Assembly: GCA_905147135.1 (NCBI GenBank)
Contig: LR990044.1
Location: 10,048,122-10,112,121 of the forward strand
Direction of reading: 5' to 3'
Length of the DNA: 64,000 nucleotides
From: Blastobasis lacticolella
Taxonomy: Eukaryota > Arthropoda > Insecta > Lepidoptera > Blastobasidae
The notes beneath the pieces are model-generated. The model was not told the DNA's origin. It did not search any database and saw only the letters and a list, made by a program, of their open reading frames with translations. This document shows, piece after piece, positions 32,096 to 43,311 of this stretch. The stretch's first letter is position 1. The number at the start of each line of letters is the position of its first letter. The position numbers and the translations under genes were made by a program.

Positions 32096-33747
32096 GAATA
32101 TAGAGGCACATTGGAGTTAGTAATACCTATCAGATTCTGTAAACCTTCTTGTTCGTCCAGAATATTCTATCAAAGAACACTACAATGTATATTAAATTAA
32201 TTTTACTCACTATTAGGTACTTCACCAGTTTTATTAAAGCTCGAGTATTTCCCAGGTGATTCCATTACTTTAAAAGTTAGTGTTTCATGAGTGGAAAACC
32301 AATTTCTAGGAACATCCCGCGCTCAAGCCCCACCCCACCTTCCACGGAGCGGAGGTAGTTCCCAGAAGATTTACACCAACCTACATTCTTGCTTCCTTAT
32401 TAAGCCAGTGGATATGTTGTACAGAATTATTAATAAAGCATGATGTAATATATGGCCTTTCAGGTTTCACAAATTGTATTGTTAAACACCTACCTATAAG
32501 GTGAAGTTCGCAGTTTCTAGGTCAGATAACATCGGCCCTACTGAATATTTGAAGGCAATCCCTTTATGAATAACTGAAGCGTTCGGTGCGTAGCTGACCC
32601 TGTTTAGTGATTCCGATTCGGCGTACAGTGGCTGCTTTGGTCTTAAATACAAGCCACCAAGCGAACGTAAGTGATATTAGCAATGGAAGTTGTGTTGCGA
32701 ACAAGTTGGAATTGGTACCAATCTTGTTTCGTACCAACCTATACCTAATGCAGTACAATGGATGGACTCACTAAATCAGTAACGTCCTTACTCAATTGCG
32801 TCTTAGTACTAATAAAAAAAAAACATTTTTGTTGGATCAGTGTTCCCACATCGGGCAAAGAGGTATAAAAAGCCTACTCACAGCTGAAGTCACAATCTGC
32901 GAATCTGAGAAGCCACTGCATTGTTTTTGATGTTGCTGATATGTAGACAACCGATGATCCACTAACTATGTAGATGTAAAAATCTTTGTCCACTAACACC
33001 TTTAAATAATACAATTTCTAATTGCTATATTTTTGTAAAGTTTGCCTAAAAGTAGCGGCATTTAATCACAATATTATGATCCTAATTAAACCTTACATAA
33101 AGTCTTTTCCGCGTCTGTCTGTCGATATAGCCTACTAAACTACGCAACGTAATATGATTTTTTTAAATCAAACTAGCCAGGCATTTGACCGTTATCTGAC
33201 CTTTCCATCTGATGCGGATTTTACGATAATTTAGAGAATTTCTTCCGGCAGGTTGATATGTATAGGTATTATGTACATTCATATTATAATAGAATAACCC
33301 TAAAGCACCCGTGCGAGCCCGGGGATGGTCGCTAGCGTCCAACAATATAGACAAGCTTGACAATTCTGCCGGCCGCGACCACAGCCTTAACGCTGAATAC
33401 ATTGTCAGGCCGTCCGCAAACCGCCTAATGCATTGTGCAGTTAACCTAATTTGCTTAATTAAGGCTGATCAAGCCAATTCTGCATTACGGATGTAATTAT
33501 CTGGCTGTTATTGTTTTGATACCCGGGCTTTACCCGAGCATTACCCGGGCATTAATTGAATTTGCCCTCAAGTTTATTCAGCGACGGTTACGGAAAGGCA
33601 ATCGGGCCCTTGATTAAACTAAACAATGTTGTTGGCTTACAATTATTAGTTGGAGGGCCCATGTTTGCGTTGAGGCCACCGCCGCCGCAGTGAAAAAGTT
33701 TAATTGTACTTTAACACTAATGGTTAGTAACTAACGAGCCATTGCTG
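32096..33747. other. No gene seen
   Basis: 32855-32900 shares AGCCTACTCACAGCTGAAG followed by TCACAATCT with 20440-20465. 33130-33160 holds a scrap of repeat F (ACTACGCAACG, minus). The rest shows chance frames only. Confidence 0.35.
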
Positions 33748-34093
33748 TTTATTGGCTAGATATTTGGGGCTTTGGTGGCCGAGTGGTTACGGGATCCGAC
33801 TCGTAAGCGAGTTCGAATCCCACTACGGCCATATACCAATGACTCTTTTCTGAGTGATACACATTAGTTAAATACCAACCAATGCTCTTTTGGTGAGGCG
33901 ACTGAATGTGTAACCATGATTCAATCTGGTCAGGATCCCCTGGTAGCAGGATCACGCAGGTCAGATGGCAGTCGCTCCACTGAAATTATATGATCTGCCA
34001 AATCGTGGATCATGGTAAAGGCGGACCCCGGGCCCTCGTGCGCGAGATCACAACCGAGACATTAACGCCAAAATAATTATTTTTATTTGGCTA
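33748..34093 (+). mobile_element. SINE-2, near full length
   Basis: The head GGTGGCCGAGTGGTTACGGG...GACTCGTAAGCGAG...TTCGAATCCC resembles a class II (Leu/Ser-type) tRNA with usable A and B boxes. The body contains TGTGTAACCATGATTCAATC, CAGATGGCAGTCGCTCCACTG and CCCGGGCCCTCGTGCGCGAG and ends GAGACATTAACGCC. Flanks TTTATTGGCTA (33748-33758) and TTTATTTGGCTA (ending 34093) are a near-perfect target duplication. The best copy for defining the family. Confidence 0.9.
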
Positions 34094-36069
34094 CCTGTAA
34101 GCCTGTGATTCGTGAATACGTTATTGTATAAATTAGATCCGTTCTTAATTTTGTTGGTTCCAATAAAATTACGAACTGATCTGTTATTTGGACATTAGTG
34201 GTCTCATACATATTTCGATCTATATTTTCACTCAGAATCAGACTTACACAGAATGTCTCCTGAAATTTTTTTTAACTTTTTATATCGGTTCAATCAATAT
34301 CGCTAATTTCTCATAAATCCCGCAACGGATTTGCAGTTTTCACTATCAGTTGGAGAATTTATATCTGTCATTGTATATGTATATCATATGTATAGACATG
34401 CATAATATTACAGAAAACCCCCGAGAAAACCCGTGCAAATCCTCTAAAAAAAACGAGAATGAATTTAGCTCTCGCAGTATCGCAGATAATTTCTACAGTA
34501 ACGTAGTTCTAGTACGTGCCTGTTTAAAAAAATAATAGAACCATTTACATAAATACATAGGTACCCCTACCTGGGGCAAGTATTTTTAAGAACTCTGTAT
34601 TTTATTCTTGGAACATAGTATTTTTATTCATCGCTCCTTTCTCTTTGTTGTTTGCTTAATCATGTCTGGGAACTAACTTTGCCTGAGGCTAATGTATTTT
34701 TATTTTACCAAAGCTGTGCGTAGACGATATAAAAACAATGTTTGTATGCGAATTTACTTGTTTCTGTGGATGTGGATATGCTTATGTGTACATTTGTGAC
34801 CACCCCTTTATGGAAGCTGCGGTGTAGGTGTACGTATGTACACTATGGTACAGTCTGTTGCATGACTTTAGTCACCACGGATATTGGTGGTTTTTAAGCA
34901 CATCATGACTGCATCAAATAGCCAAATTCTGATGGTAGGTTATTTTTGGTTTGTCGGCAACTCCTCAATGGTGCTTCGACTGCCTTTATATAGTTATATA
35001 ATACTTACTACTTTTGTTTAATAAAATTTTTTTTTTTTTGTTTCCGATTCTAAAATTATTTTAATCGTTTTATTTTAACGGCGCAGTCTCTAATGTGCGT
35101 TTGAAACCACCAATATGTCTGGTGACATATTATTAAGTTAGGGCATATGAGCCCACATTCGATTACCGGCTAGACTGAATTTGCGATGTGTGACTAAGAT
35201 AAAATTGGATTCCTTTTTTATTTGTCCATGGCATACACGGTATGTCGAAATCTTTCGTAAGTGTGGAGCAGGATAAACAATGGCTATTGTACTTACTAAC
35301 TTCTTGGGTTAGAATTAGTTTTTCCACCTGTTATAGCCCATGTTTACCTATTAAGATTGATAATTCTATTCTATAGCGGTTTTATAGCGCTATAGAGAAA
35401 TTTGAACATTTCCTAGTACCTACCGTGATATCGCGAAAAAATTAATTTCTATTCAACATGCCGGATAATCCAAACCCACAACAACCATAAAAAGGCTGCA
35501 CAAAAGTACGGTGGTCTGCAAAATGGAAGCGACATTTCTTAAATTTCAATTGGAGGCTGAACAAGGGCTGCTGGCTGGTTCATAATGCCGCTCTCGAGTC
35601 CTCTACACAAGGGTTTGACCGCGGCTACTCTGCAGGCGAAACTGGTTGTGGTCGATGCTATGAGAGACTATCCTGTAAAAACCATATCACTATTGGGATA
35701 AAATAGCCCTAGTAGTTCCATTATGAAACTACTAGGGCTACTGGGAAGAAAGGCCAGATAGGCACAAAGTGTTTCCTGAGTGCACTCCATACAAACGTAG
35801 TTTGATCATATTTTCAATATTACGCTATGAGAGCCAATGCAATTTTATAGATGTGATCCAGAAACCAATATCTATGCTTGTGGTTTTTCAGATTCTCGTT
35901 AAAATATTTAGTTTCAAAGTTGGACCGGGCTTTTAGATTTTCACACTTTAAAGCCCATGTTTAAAAAAAGTTCCACTTCTTTACACTATTTCAGATCTTC
36001 TATATGGCAAGAAAACGTGGTATTTCGTGTTCAGAAAAATTGTTTCGTTTAGTTACCTAACTATACCTA
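34094..36069. other. AT-rich DNA with one small hairpin, no gene seen
   Basis: A 14-bp perfect stem at 35704-35717/35727-35740 (TAGCCCTAGTAGTT, 9-nt loop). Otherwise no frame or repeat recognised. Confidence 0.4.
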
Positions 36070-36288
36070 CTATAGCTTTTGCCCACGACTTCGTCCACGT
36101 AAAATTCTGTTTTTACGTTTCGGGTCCGTTCCCGCTGAAACCACATTGAATTTCGAAATAAATTAAGCTGTACTATAAGCTACATTGCTGCCAAATTTCA
36201 TCAAAATCCGTTTAGTAGTTATTGCTTTAAGGAGGAATCAATCCATCCTCACAAACTTTGACATTTATAATATTAGTAAGATTAGTAT
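36070..36288 (+). repeat. Interspersed repeat G
   Basis: GCCCACGACTTCGTCCACGT...ATTTCATCAAAATCCGTTTAG...ATAATATTAGTAAGATTAG. Related copies lie at 44440-44610 and, shorter, 48680-48805, sharing AAATTTCATCMAAATC and a TAGTAGTT or nearby motif. All on the plus strand. Confidence 0.6.
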
Positions 36289-36784
36289 GCTTTCATTGCA
36301 CAAATTATCGGGTTTAATACCACGGTTGATGTTATTTTTACATCGATAATATGTGCTACAGTGAACAACCACGAACGTCTTAAAACCTAGATTAGTACCT
36401 ACGATTTGTATTTTCTCTGATTCAGATCGGATACGCTATTGAACTAAACGTGCTTACTTTTCTCCGATCACAATCTCCATGACGTCCGTTACTACTTTGA
36501 ACCACAACCGCAGTTTTACTCATTCAGCCTCTCGCCACTGACCAGTGAATGAAACGTCAATTTGAGCCTCCAAATAGCCTTTCAAGAAGTCAAGTGCGTT
36601 TGAATTGCAGCCATTCCGCCGGCGGATACAACGCATTAATTCTTAGACGAGATTGCTGTTTCATTGTGCTGATTTGTATTCGGATAAGGCAGTTTCGCTT
36701 CTTGAACTTCGGGTTGGAAAAGTTTGAGGTGGCGGTGTATTGTATATGTCTGAGTACAAATTTGGAAAGATTTTCGAGTGTGTT
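36289..36784. other. No gene seen
   Basis: An 85-codon plus-strand frame (36549-36806) and an overlapping minus-strand frame lack recognisable motifs and run into repeat H. Confidence 0.35.
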
Positions 36785-36900
36785 CCTTCAAGGCTCTAGC
36801 AAATAGGCTATTCCTAGACAGGCATACTCCCACATAGGCCGCATCGTCACTTACCACCACGTGAGATGGCGGTCAAATGCCTAGTCTAATTATATTTAAA
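36785..36900 (+). repeat. Interspersed repeat H
   Basis: CCTTCAAGGCTCTAGCAAATAGGC...CTAGACAGGCATACTCC...GGCCGCATCGTCACTT...GTGAGATGGCGGTCAAATGCC, matching 15540-15660 over about 115 bp. Probably the 3' end of a LINE or SINE. Confidence 0.65.
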
Positions 36901-36919
36901 ACAATATTGTCTAAGGATG

Positions 36920-37095
36920 CTCACGGACGAACGGTCCACACGATTGGAAAGGGCCACCGTCGTCCAGGACATCTGCAACCTAAGGGGACAGGATGCAGTG
37001 CCCGTCATTGAGTTAGCTGACATCGAGATGTGCCTTTTAAAGAACCGATCTTATAGTGCAAAAGAAAGACTTTAGGCGGAGCTCATTGTTGTGGC
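36920..37095 (+). repeat. Interspersed repeat I, copy 1
   Basis: Shares with 46605-46775 the blocks GGCCACCGTCGTCCAGGAC, CTCTGCAACCTAAGGG (here ATCTGCAACC), a conserved CATTGAG/CTTTGAG and GAAAGACTTTAGGCGGAGCTC. About 170 bp, same orientation as the other copy. Confidence 0.65.
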
Positions 37096-38055
37096 AGTTA
37101 TTCGTTCATTGATTCCATTGGCTCATTGGTTAAGAATAGAGTTTAAGTGGGGATGCATAGTCTCTCATCTAGGAGGACTAAGTACCTACACATGTACGAA
37201 TGGAATCATCATTGCTCCAAGACTTCTATGTAATAGAAGTATATAATTATATTATTTATTTCGACAAGCCCCACGCTTGGCAGGCGTGGGTTTATACCTA
37301 TATAATTAATAAAGTTTGACTTTTTATCATACGGGGGTTTATAATATCCAATTTCATAAAAGGTTATGGTTTAGTCAGTCTCATAGAGCATTTCATTCAA
37401 ATAGTGATATTCTACCAATGTCAGTATGCAGTGTTGTTCTCCACTTCTATTTTGATTTGAATTTTAAAATTTATCCATGACTAGATAAACCGAGACTCTG
37501 GCAGTTCATCAATATGGACTCCGTCCATTCCAATTCGCTAAGTTATAGCAAGAAGTCCTCAAATGCCAAGCCAAAACGGAAGCCAGTAGAAATTCAAAGT
37601 CTATTGTGTACTTGCTGTTTGGTGAACCGTCCGTGTCTAAAATAACATTATTTTAAGTAAACAAATTGCGGAAGTAAGACAGAAATAGCTATTACTAATA
37701 ATGTAAAGTCAAGGCTAAAGTAAGTTGGATAACTACAGGGCCTAAGGGAATATACTTTCTCAGTGTACGGCTTCTTTTGTAAGAAACAATTAGAACCTAA
37801 GCTTAATACGTAACTCGAAAACAATGTTGCACCCATTATTAGTACAGTCAGTTTCCTAAACTGTATCCCTATTGCGGCGTAAAAAGGAATCAACATGCCG
37901 CGCATAATCATAGGTAAACTGAACTGTCTTCCATTACAGTAAAAGACAACTAGCGCCCTCCACATTACTCTCACCCTCTCTTAAGCGTAGTTTATACAAA
38001 AGAGACGCGGCGGAGGCGAATAATCAAATAGACATAAAATAAATAATAAATAAGG
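37096..38055. other. No gene seen
   Basis: The 108-codon minus-strand frame at 37648-37974 has hydrophobic stretches but no family motif, and is most likely chance. CCCCACGCTTGGCAGGCGTGGG at about 37269-37290 is a short GC hairpin. Confidence 0.35.
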
Positions 38056-38193
38056 AAGGAGAATTTCGCTCAAGCCTCCAGGCGACGTCTCCGCCAGCAG
38101 GTGACTCGCCTCTGTCGATAGGCGGCGCGCGTCACGTTTTTTAGTAGTCGCGCGTCGCTTAGTGGCGCGACATCGCCGGGCGCAATTCTCCTT
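38056..38193. mobile_element. GC-rich MITE-like element (M5)
   Basis: AAGGAGAATTTCGC at 38056-38069 is matched at 38180-38193 by its inverted complement with one mismatch. The 110-bp interior is strikingly GC-rich (GGCGACGTCTCCGCC, GGCGGCGCGCGTCACG) in an AT-rich setting. Size and terminal design suit a MITE; no target duplication was confirmed. Confidence 0.5.
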
Positions 38194-38757
38194 AAGACAA
38201 AAATGACGCTATGCGACATAACTATAAGGTTTATTTATGTTTCTTTGATTATCCACCACGGCCACGCGCCCTCTCACCGCGTCGCACGAGGCCGCTTCTC
38301 TGTATCTATCAATTTTATCCGCACCGCGCCGCCGCCGCGTGCCCTCTCTTCTGTATAAACCACGACTTATGTATAAAGTGCTAATCTCTAGAAACACGGG
38401 TTTAAAAAATGAAAAGATATTAATTTTAATGTTAAAAGGTATATTAGTGTTCTATCAATGTCAAATTTTATGTATTAATACCATTACCTACAAAGTAACG
38501 TAGTATTTACTGACGAAGTAAAGTATAAATCCATGGTACTTACACCCTAAATCACATAAAAGCGGATGTTATGACGGAGCCATTTTTCTTTTCTTGGTTA
38601 CGGTAAACGATAAAATTTATAGTTACGGTAGCCGTAATATCAAACAATGTGATCCATTAACTTTGATGGATAAACAACACGCTCTATTTTTAGACAAAAA
38701 TTTAGTGTTCTATACAAAATGAATAGGTACTTACGTACTTTACTTACACTACTTGGC
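38194..38757. other. No gene seen
   Basis: A GC-rich patch at about 38260-38345 (CGCACCGCGCCGCCGCCGCG) and AT-rich flanks; the minus-strand 62-codon frame there has no motif. Confidence 0.35.
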
Positions 38758-38897
38758 CATCATCATATCAGCCAGAAGACGCCCACTGCTTGGCACAGGC
38801 CTGCCCCAGGAGATCTGCTCAAAGGCCGGTCCTGTACTTTCCGCATCCAGCTGGTACCTGCGATCTTTACCAGATCGTCGGTCCACCTTGTGGGACC
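38758..38897 (-). mobile_element. RTE 3' fragment (LINE-B family)
   Basis: CATCATCATATCAGCCAGAAGACGCCCACTGC...CATCCAGCTGGTACCTGCG...CGGTCCACCTTGTGGGA matches 17353-17490 closely. Only about 140 bp of the 3' end are kept. No target duplication was identified; a plus-strand LINE tail begins immediately to the right. Confidence 0.85.
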
Positions 38898-38899
38898 AC

Positions 38900-39100
38900 C
38901 TTAATCTTAAACAGTGCAGTTATTTTATTTAGGGTGCTATATTATTTTTTATTTTGTATAGGTGATTTAATTTAAAATTTGACATTAATTTCAGTAATAA
39001 ATTTGATTTACTAATGTAGTTTGTAAGTCATGAATATTTTTTACTAACTTAAATATGGACATTGTCTGAAATAAATTTATTTTATTTTATTATTTATTTA
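38900..39100 (+). mobile_element. AT-rich LINE 3' tail
   Basis: Ends GGACATTGTCTGAAATAAAT followed by a (TTTTA)n run at 39073-39103, similar to the inverted tail at 7015-7065. No coding sequence is left. Confidence 0.45.
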
Positions 39101-39984
39101 TTATGTACTCAAACGGACAGCTAACCATTTAAATGTAACTTGTACAACCCCGTAACTTATACAACACGACTCCCACATCATTAGGGCAAATAACACAAAC
39201 TAAACCTTGATACCTCTCCGCATCCACTTCTTGAATAATATCCATTTCTGACACGTACGGCTTAACCCTTCATGTAATATTAACATCTAAGATACTATTA
39301 ACACGTAATCCTTCAGTTAAGAGGTGACCCGACTGTTCATATGCTAATTCAGACCCATTACCACCGACGCCTATCTTGAATATGATAATGAATTTAGTAT
39401 CGGTGCTTGAGGGTTTCTTTGTGAGTAAAATACTTTGTCCAAAGTGTTGAAGGTATGAATATTGAATAACTAAGGGGTTCTGTTCAATGGTTTAGTTAAA
39501 AGTATGGTTTATGCTATGTGGAAGTAGGTGTAGTTTTGATGTAGGTTTTTATCTTGTATAGGGATGTTTTTACATTATGCAATATCAGGCTCTGTCAGAC
39601 TATATAATAGATGGACTAGATAATATTTAAAAAATATATTATGTTTCTCTTTGAATATCATATATATAATCCCAGAAAAAATAATAGCCTCTTTATCAAG
39701 CTTTAAAGTGTAGTTTAATGTAATTAGCCCTAAACAAATTATTATTACTGACTGTGTAGCATACTAGTGACCCACTTGGCATTGCACGAGAATCAAACTT
39801 ATAGCATGGAATTGCCTGAATATTTCATGAAAAAAATTATTGTCAGTCGTACGTAGCACTTGTCTAAATAATATAGACATAAAAAATTTACCCGAGTCCC
39901 CCAGTGCGTGGATAGGAGCCCAGAACACCCAGAAGCCCGCATTGCGCTGGATCCGTTGACCTAAGTAGATGCTTAGGTACTGTT
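39101..39984. other. AT-rich DNA, no gene seen
   Basis: No open frame of note and no matched repeat. Confidence 0.35.
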
Positions 39985-40150
39985 TTACTTTTTTTTTTTT
40001 ATGTCATTCGGTAGGCAAACAGGCAAGCGGGCCACCTGATGGAAAGTGGTCACCACTGCCTATAGACATTAGCAACACCAAGAGTATCGCCAATGCGTTG
40101 CCCACCTCTATAACACGTTTTGTATTAAATTCATGGAATAGGACGTTGGC
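39985..40150 (-). mobile_element. LINE-F 3' tail with poly-A
   Basis: On the minus strand: GTGGGCAACGCATTGGCG, GTCTATAGGCAGTGGTGACC, CTTTCCATCAGGTGGCCCGC, TTGCCTGTTTGCC, then poly-A (T run at 39990-40000). Related plus-strand copy at 26745-26872. Confidence 0.65.
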
Positions 40151-40590
40151 TTCTATGAAGTCGCGTACAAAACCCATAACGGATAGGTATAATTTATACA
40201 GAATAACAGCTCGTACTAAGTAACTTAATACATTTATCCCGCTACCAAATTACTCAACATCTCATAGTAAATGAGTCTCAACTCCCACTGGAGTATAACC
40301 GCCCGAACGAAAGTACTAGGCGAGCATAGCTCGGTTACAAGTGGTGTTACTAATTCGCGGAGTACGCAGCTAAAAGCCCGCAGGAGCGCGGCAGGGGCGT
40401 TCAGTGGACATACATTTTGAAAGCCCTAAAAGCTAATGCTGCTTGTTGCATAGTAATTGTGCGCAGTCCATTTTGCATGTTTAACAAAACGTGCTCTAAA
40501 TAACACATGTTACAAGTCTGTTGCCGCGTGGAATGAGCTCGGCTCGGTCTAACTAATTAGGAACGCGAATTTGATGTTAGAATTTGCTAC
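40151..40590. other. No gene seen
   Basis: No motif recognised. A moderately GC-rich patch (40370-40410) shows no terminal repeat. Confidence 0.35.
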
Positions 40591-40591
40591 A

Positions 40592-43085
40592 ATATTACAA
40601 TACAATACAATACAAAACTCTTTATTGCACACCATAGAACACAAGTACAGATACAAAAAATATGGTAGGTAGAAAGGGCGGTCTTATCACTAATGTGATC
40701 TCTTCCAGACAACCTTAGTATGGAGAGAAGCACAGGATTAAAACAACAGACAGGTAGTGCACACAAAAGCATCACTTATGACAAAAAATATACAAAAAAA
40801 GAAAATACATACATTTTCACAACAAAATACCCACAGAACCATAAATAAATAATAAATACCAGACAAAAACCCAGAACCACAGCACACACAATTACCCCAC
40901 TACAGACATTAGATAATGCTGCTTTACTTTATTTTTAAATGTGTGCAGTGATTCCGCACATCTAATGTCGCGGGGCAACGCGTTCCAGAGTCCAGCCGCC
41001 TGCACCGCAAACGATTTATGGTAGAAGTCCGTTGCATGGGCAGGCATCTCCAGCATCCTATCACGACAAGAGCGCAAAGAGCGGCTCTGCGTGTCGGACG
41101 TAAACGTAAAGAGATCGCTGAGATACTCCGGTGATGATTTCCCAAACAGCACACAGTACAGAAGAGAGACGAGACGAGCATTCCGGCGAAGTCGGATTGG
41201 GAGCCAACCCAACCTGGCTCGATACTCCGAGACATGGTCATACTTACGGAGCCCAAATATAAATCTGATGCAGACATTCTGCAGCCGCTCAAGTTTGCTT
41301 AACTGGGCTTCAGTAATGTCCAGAAAGCAGGCATCCGCATAGTCCAGAACTGACAGTAGCAAAGACTGCGCCAACGCCACCCTGGTGTCTATCGGCAGGA
41401 AATTACGCAATCTTCTCAAGGAAGAGTATGCAGCAAAAAGCTTTCGGCTCAGGCTAGCGATCTGGGCAGTCCACGAGAGAGTCTCGTCCACGAATATGCC
41501 CAAGTTCTTCACCGTATTAGTCCTCGGGATGCGAACACCATCGAAAACAATATCAGGAAGTACCATTTTGTTGACTTTAGATATCATTCTTGAACTACCG
41601 ATGACAATAAGCTGAGTTTTAAGAGGGTTGACCTTGAGACCATACCTACGACTCCATGCAGAGACACGCTCCAGGTCACGGTTTACAGCAGATATAGCTT
41701 CAGATATTTTATCGGGAGTAGCTTGAGCGTAGATCTGCAGGTCGTCTGCGTATAAGTGATAGTAAGAAGAGATGTTGGTTGTTATACCATTTATAAATAA
41801 TGAGAATAGCAAGGGAGAAAGCACGCCACCCTGCGGTACCCCGGTGGCAACATTGGTCCAGTTGGAGAGCGTGTCACCGACGCGCACACGGTGACGGCGC
41901 CCCTCCAGATAACTCTGGAACCATGATACAACTGAGGATGATATACACAGACTGCCCAAGACCCCGAGCAGAATCTCATGGTCGACAGTATTAAATGCAT
42001 TGCTAAAGTCCAGAAGGGACAAAACCGTAACACAACCATTCTCCATTGCCCTTCTGCAATCGTCGGTGATTTTGACTAATGCCGTGGTTGTGCTATGACC
42101 AGGACGGAAACCGGATTGGAGTGGATTAAGGAGATTAGATGTAGAAAGGAAATTGGTCAGCTGGTGATGGACAAGGCGCTCCAGTACCTTAGATAAAAAA
42201 GGTAGAATGGATATAGGACGATAATCGGAAGAGGACGAGGGATTGGATTTCTTGGGAATAGGAATAATCAATGCCTCTTTCCATAGGGACGGTACCGCAC
42301 CAGAAGCAATAGAATCGTTGAAAATAGCTGTCAATACTGGAACGATAACATCTAGGATTGGTAGAACCATATTGCGGCTTATGTCATCAGTGCCAACTGC
42401 CTTTGAGGTTATAAACAAGATATTTTTCTTAACATCCTCCTCAGAAAAGGGACTGAAGGAAAAAGATAGGTGGTCAGGAGAACGAAGTGATGAGAGGTTA
42501 TTTAATGTTGTCACTTTGGTAATATCATCTATGACTGAGGAGGAAGAGAATTGATGGTTGAGAGCGTTTACGTCCAAGTTAGGACAGACTGACTCCTCAG
42601 ACGATTTGCCTATGCCTAAAGTTTTGAGGAACCTCCAAACCTTAGCCGGGTCACCAGTAGATACGGATTCGTGAATATAGCGACGTTGTGCTTCCCTACA
42701 TATTTTATTACACGCATTCCTAAGATGTATATACTTTAGCCTATTGTCATCGGTAGGTCGAATTTTGAATTTAAATCTGGCGGAGTTCCTACGCCGCATC
42801 GCTGCTTTCACCTCATCAGTGAGCCAGGGCGCCGGCGAGTGTTTGATTTTCATAGTCTTATAAGGGGCATGTTGATCGTACAATTCATTTAACAAGGAGT
42901 TGAATAACATGACTTTACTGTCAATGGTCGCCGCATCATAAACTACACTCCAGTCCACAGCCAGTGCATCTGCCCGCAGCCCATCCACGTCAACAGCACC
43001 AAAACATCGCTGCACAACAACCTTGGCTTTTGGTTTGGGAGGACGGACTTTATAAGACATGTATATGAGATCATGGTACGAAAAA
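40592..43085 (-). mobile_element. LINE-C: CR1/L2-group element, 5'-truncated, RT intact
   Basis: A minus-strand element beginning at its 5' side within the last residues of the endonuclease (SYHDLIY, where the family motif SDH has Asp changed to Tyr) and running through RT to a 3' end TGTGCAATAAAGAG, then TTTTGTATTG and a (TATTG)n tail at 40592-40615. Everything upstream of the endonuclease end is missing. The 5' junction adjoins an unusual inverted-repeat cluster (43093-43161). A related 3' fragment lies at 12142-12330. No clear target duplication was found. Confidence 0.9.
40892..43060 (-). CDS. LINE-C reverse transcriptase, uninterrupted
   Basis: 722 codons without a stop; the frame stays open a few codons upstream of the first ATG into endonuclease sequence. 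By residue: linker to about 200, early RT motif ALIIPIPKK (263-271), DYRPISILPFLSKVLERL (279-296), LQSGFRPGHSTTTAL (314-328), catalytic LLDFSNAFNTVDHE (Asp351), TGVPQGGVLSPLLF (406-419), LYADDLQIY (436-444, active-site Asp pair), and a thumb and C-terminal region ending HKSFAVQAAGLWNALPRDIR and a short tail. The length from linker to C-terminus matches intact CR1-group proteins. Without an endonuclease it would not be autonomous. Confidence 0.93.
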   Translation of the reverse strand: MSYKVRPPKPKAKVVVQRCFGAVDVDGLRADALAVDWSVVYDAATIDSKVMLFNSLLNELYDQHAPYKTMKIKHSPAPWLTDEVKAAMRRRNSARFKFKIRPTDDNRLKYIHLRNACNKICREAQRRYIHESVSTGDPAKVWRFLKTLGIGKSSEESVCPNLDVNALNHQFSSSSVIDDITKVTTLNNLSSLRSPDHLSFSFSPFSEEDVKKNILFITSKAVGTDDISRNMVLPILDVIVPVLTAIFNDSIASGAVPSLWKEALIIPIPKKSNPSSSSDYRPISILPFLSKVLERLVHHQLTNFLSTSNLLNPLQSGFRPGHSTTTALVKITDDCRRAMENGCVTVLSLLDFSNAFNTVDHEILLGVLGSLCISSSVVSWFQSYLEGRRHRVRVGDTLSNWTNVATGVPQGGVLSPLLFSLFINGITTNISSYYHLYADDLQIYAQATPDKISEAISAVNRDLERVSAWSRRYGLKVNPLKTQLIVIGSSRMISKVNKMVLPDIVFDGVRIPRTNTVKNLGIFVDETLSWTAQIASLSRKLFAAYSSLRRLRNFLPIDTRVALAQSLLLSVLDYADACFLDITEAQLSKLERLQNVCIRFIFGLRKYDHVSEYRARLGWLPIRLRRNARLVSLLYCVLFGKSSPEYLSDLFTFTSDTQSRSLRSCRDRMLEMPAHATDFYHKSFAVQAAGLWNALPRDIRCAESLHTFKNKVKQHYLMSVVG

Positions 43086-43092
43086 GCTGTTT

Positions 43093-43161
43093 AAGTACAT
43101 TTAATATTGCATTTAATTTAACAAGTACATTTAATGCAATATTAAATGTACTTGTTAAATT
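43093..43161. repeat. Two overlapping, mutually exclusive hairpins
   Basis: AAGTACATTTAATATTGCATT (43093-43113) is the exact complement of 43133-43153 (21 bp). The 21-bp arm at 43115-43135 is the exact complement of 43141-43161, with a 5-nt loop. The second arms overlap, so only one hairpin can form at a time. It lies just outside the truncated 5' end of LINE-C. Confidence 0.85.
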
Positions 43162-43311
43162 TTGACAGTGTTTCGAAATGTAGTGTGAGTGTAAAGGTAA
43201 ATTAGGTCATCCTAACTAACATTAAGACCACCGTTACAATTTAAAGGTAAGTAACCTAAGTACATATATCGTATTAGTTATATATAGTACCTATATAATA
43301 GTATGTAGTAT

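Noticed and set aside
33767..33832. tRNA-Leu or tRNA-Ser gene
   Set aside because: The D arm (GCCGAGTGG) and B box are tRNA-like but there is no full cloverleaf, and the same head precedes the same body at 49767 and, inverted, at 56813-56900.
37648..37974. 108-codon membrane protein
   Set aside because: Hydrophobic stretches arise readily from AT-rich DNA; no signal, family motif, splice context or conservation evidence is visible.
41091..42554. Plus-strand and secondary minus-strand frames over LINE-C
   Set aside because: They overlap the intact RT frame and have no independent motif.
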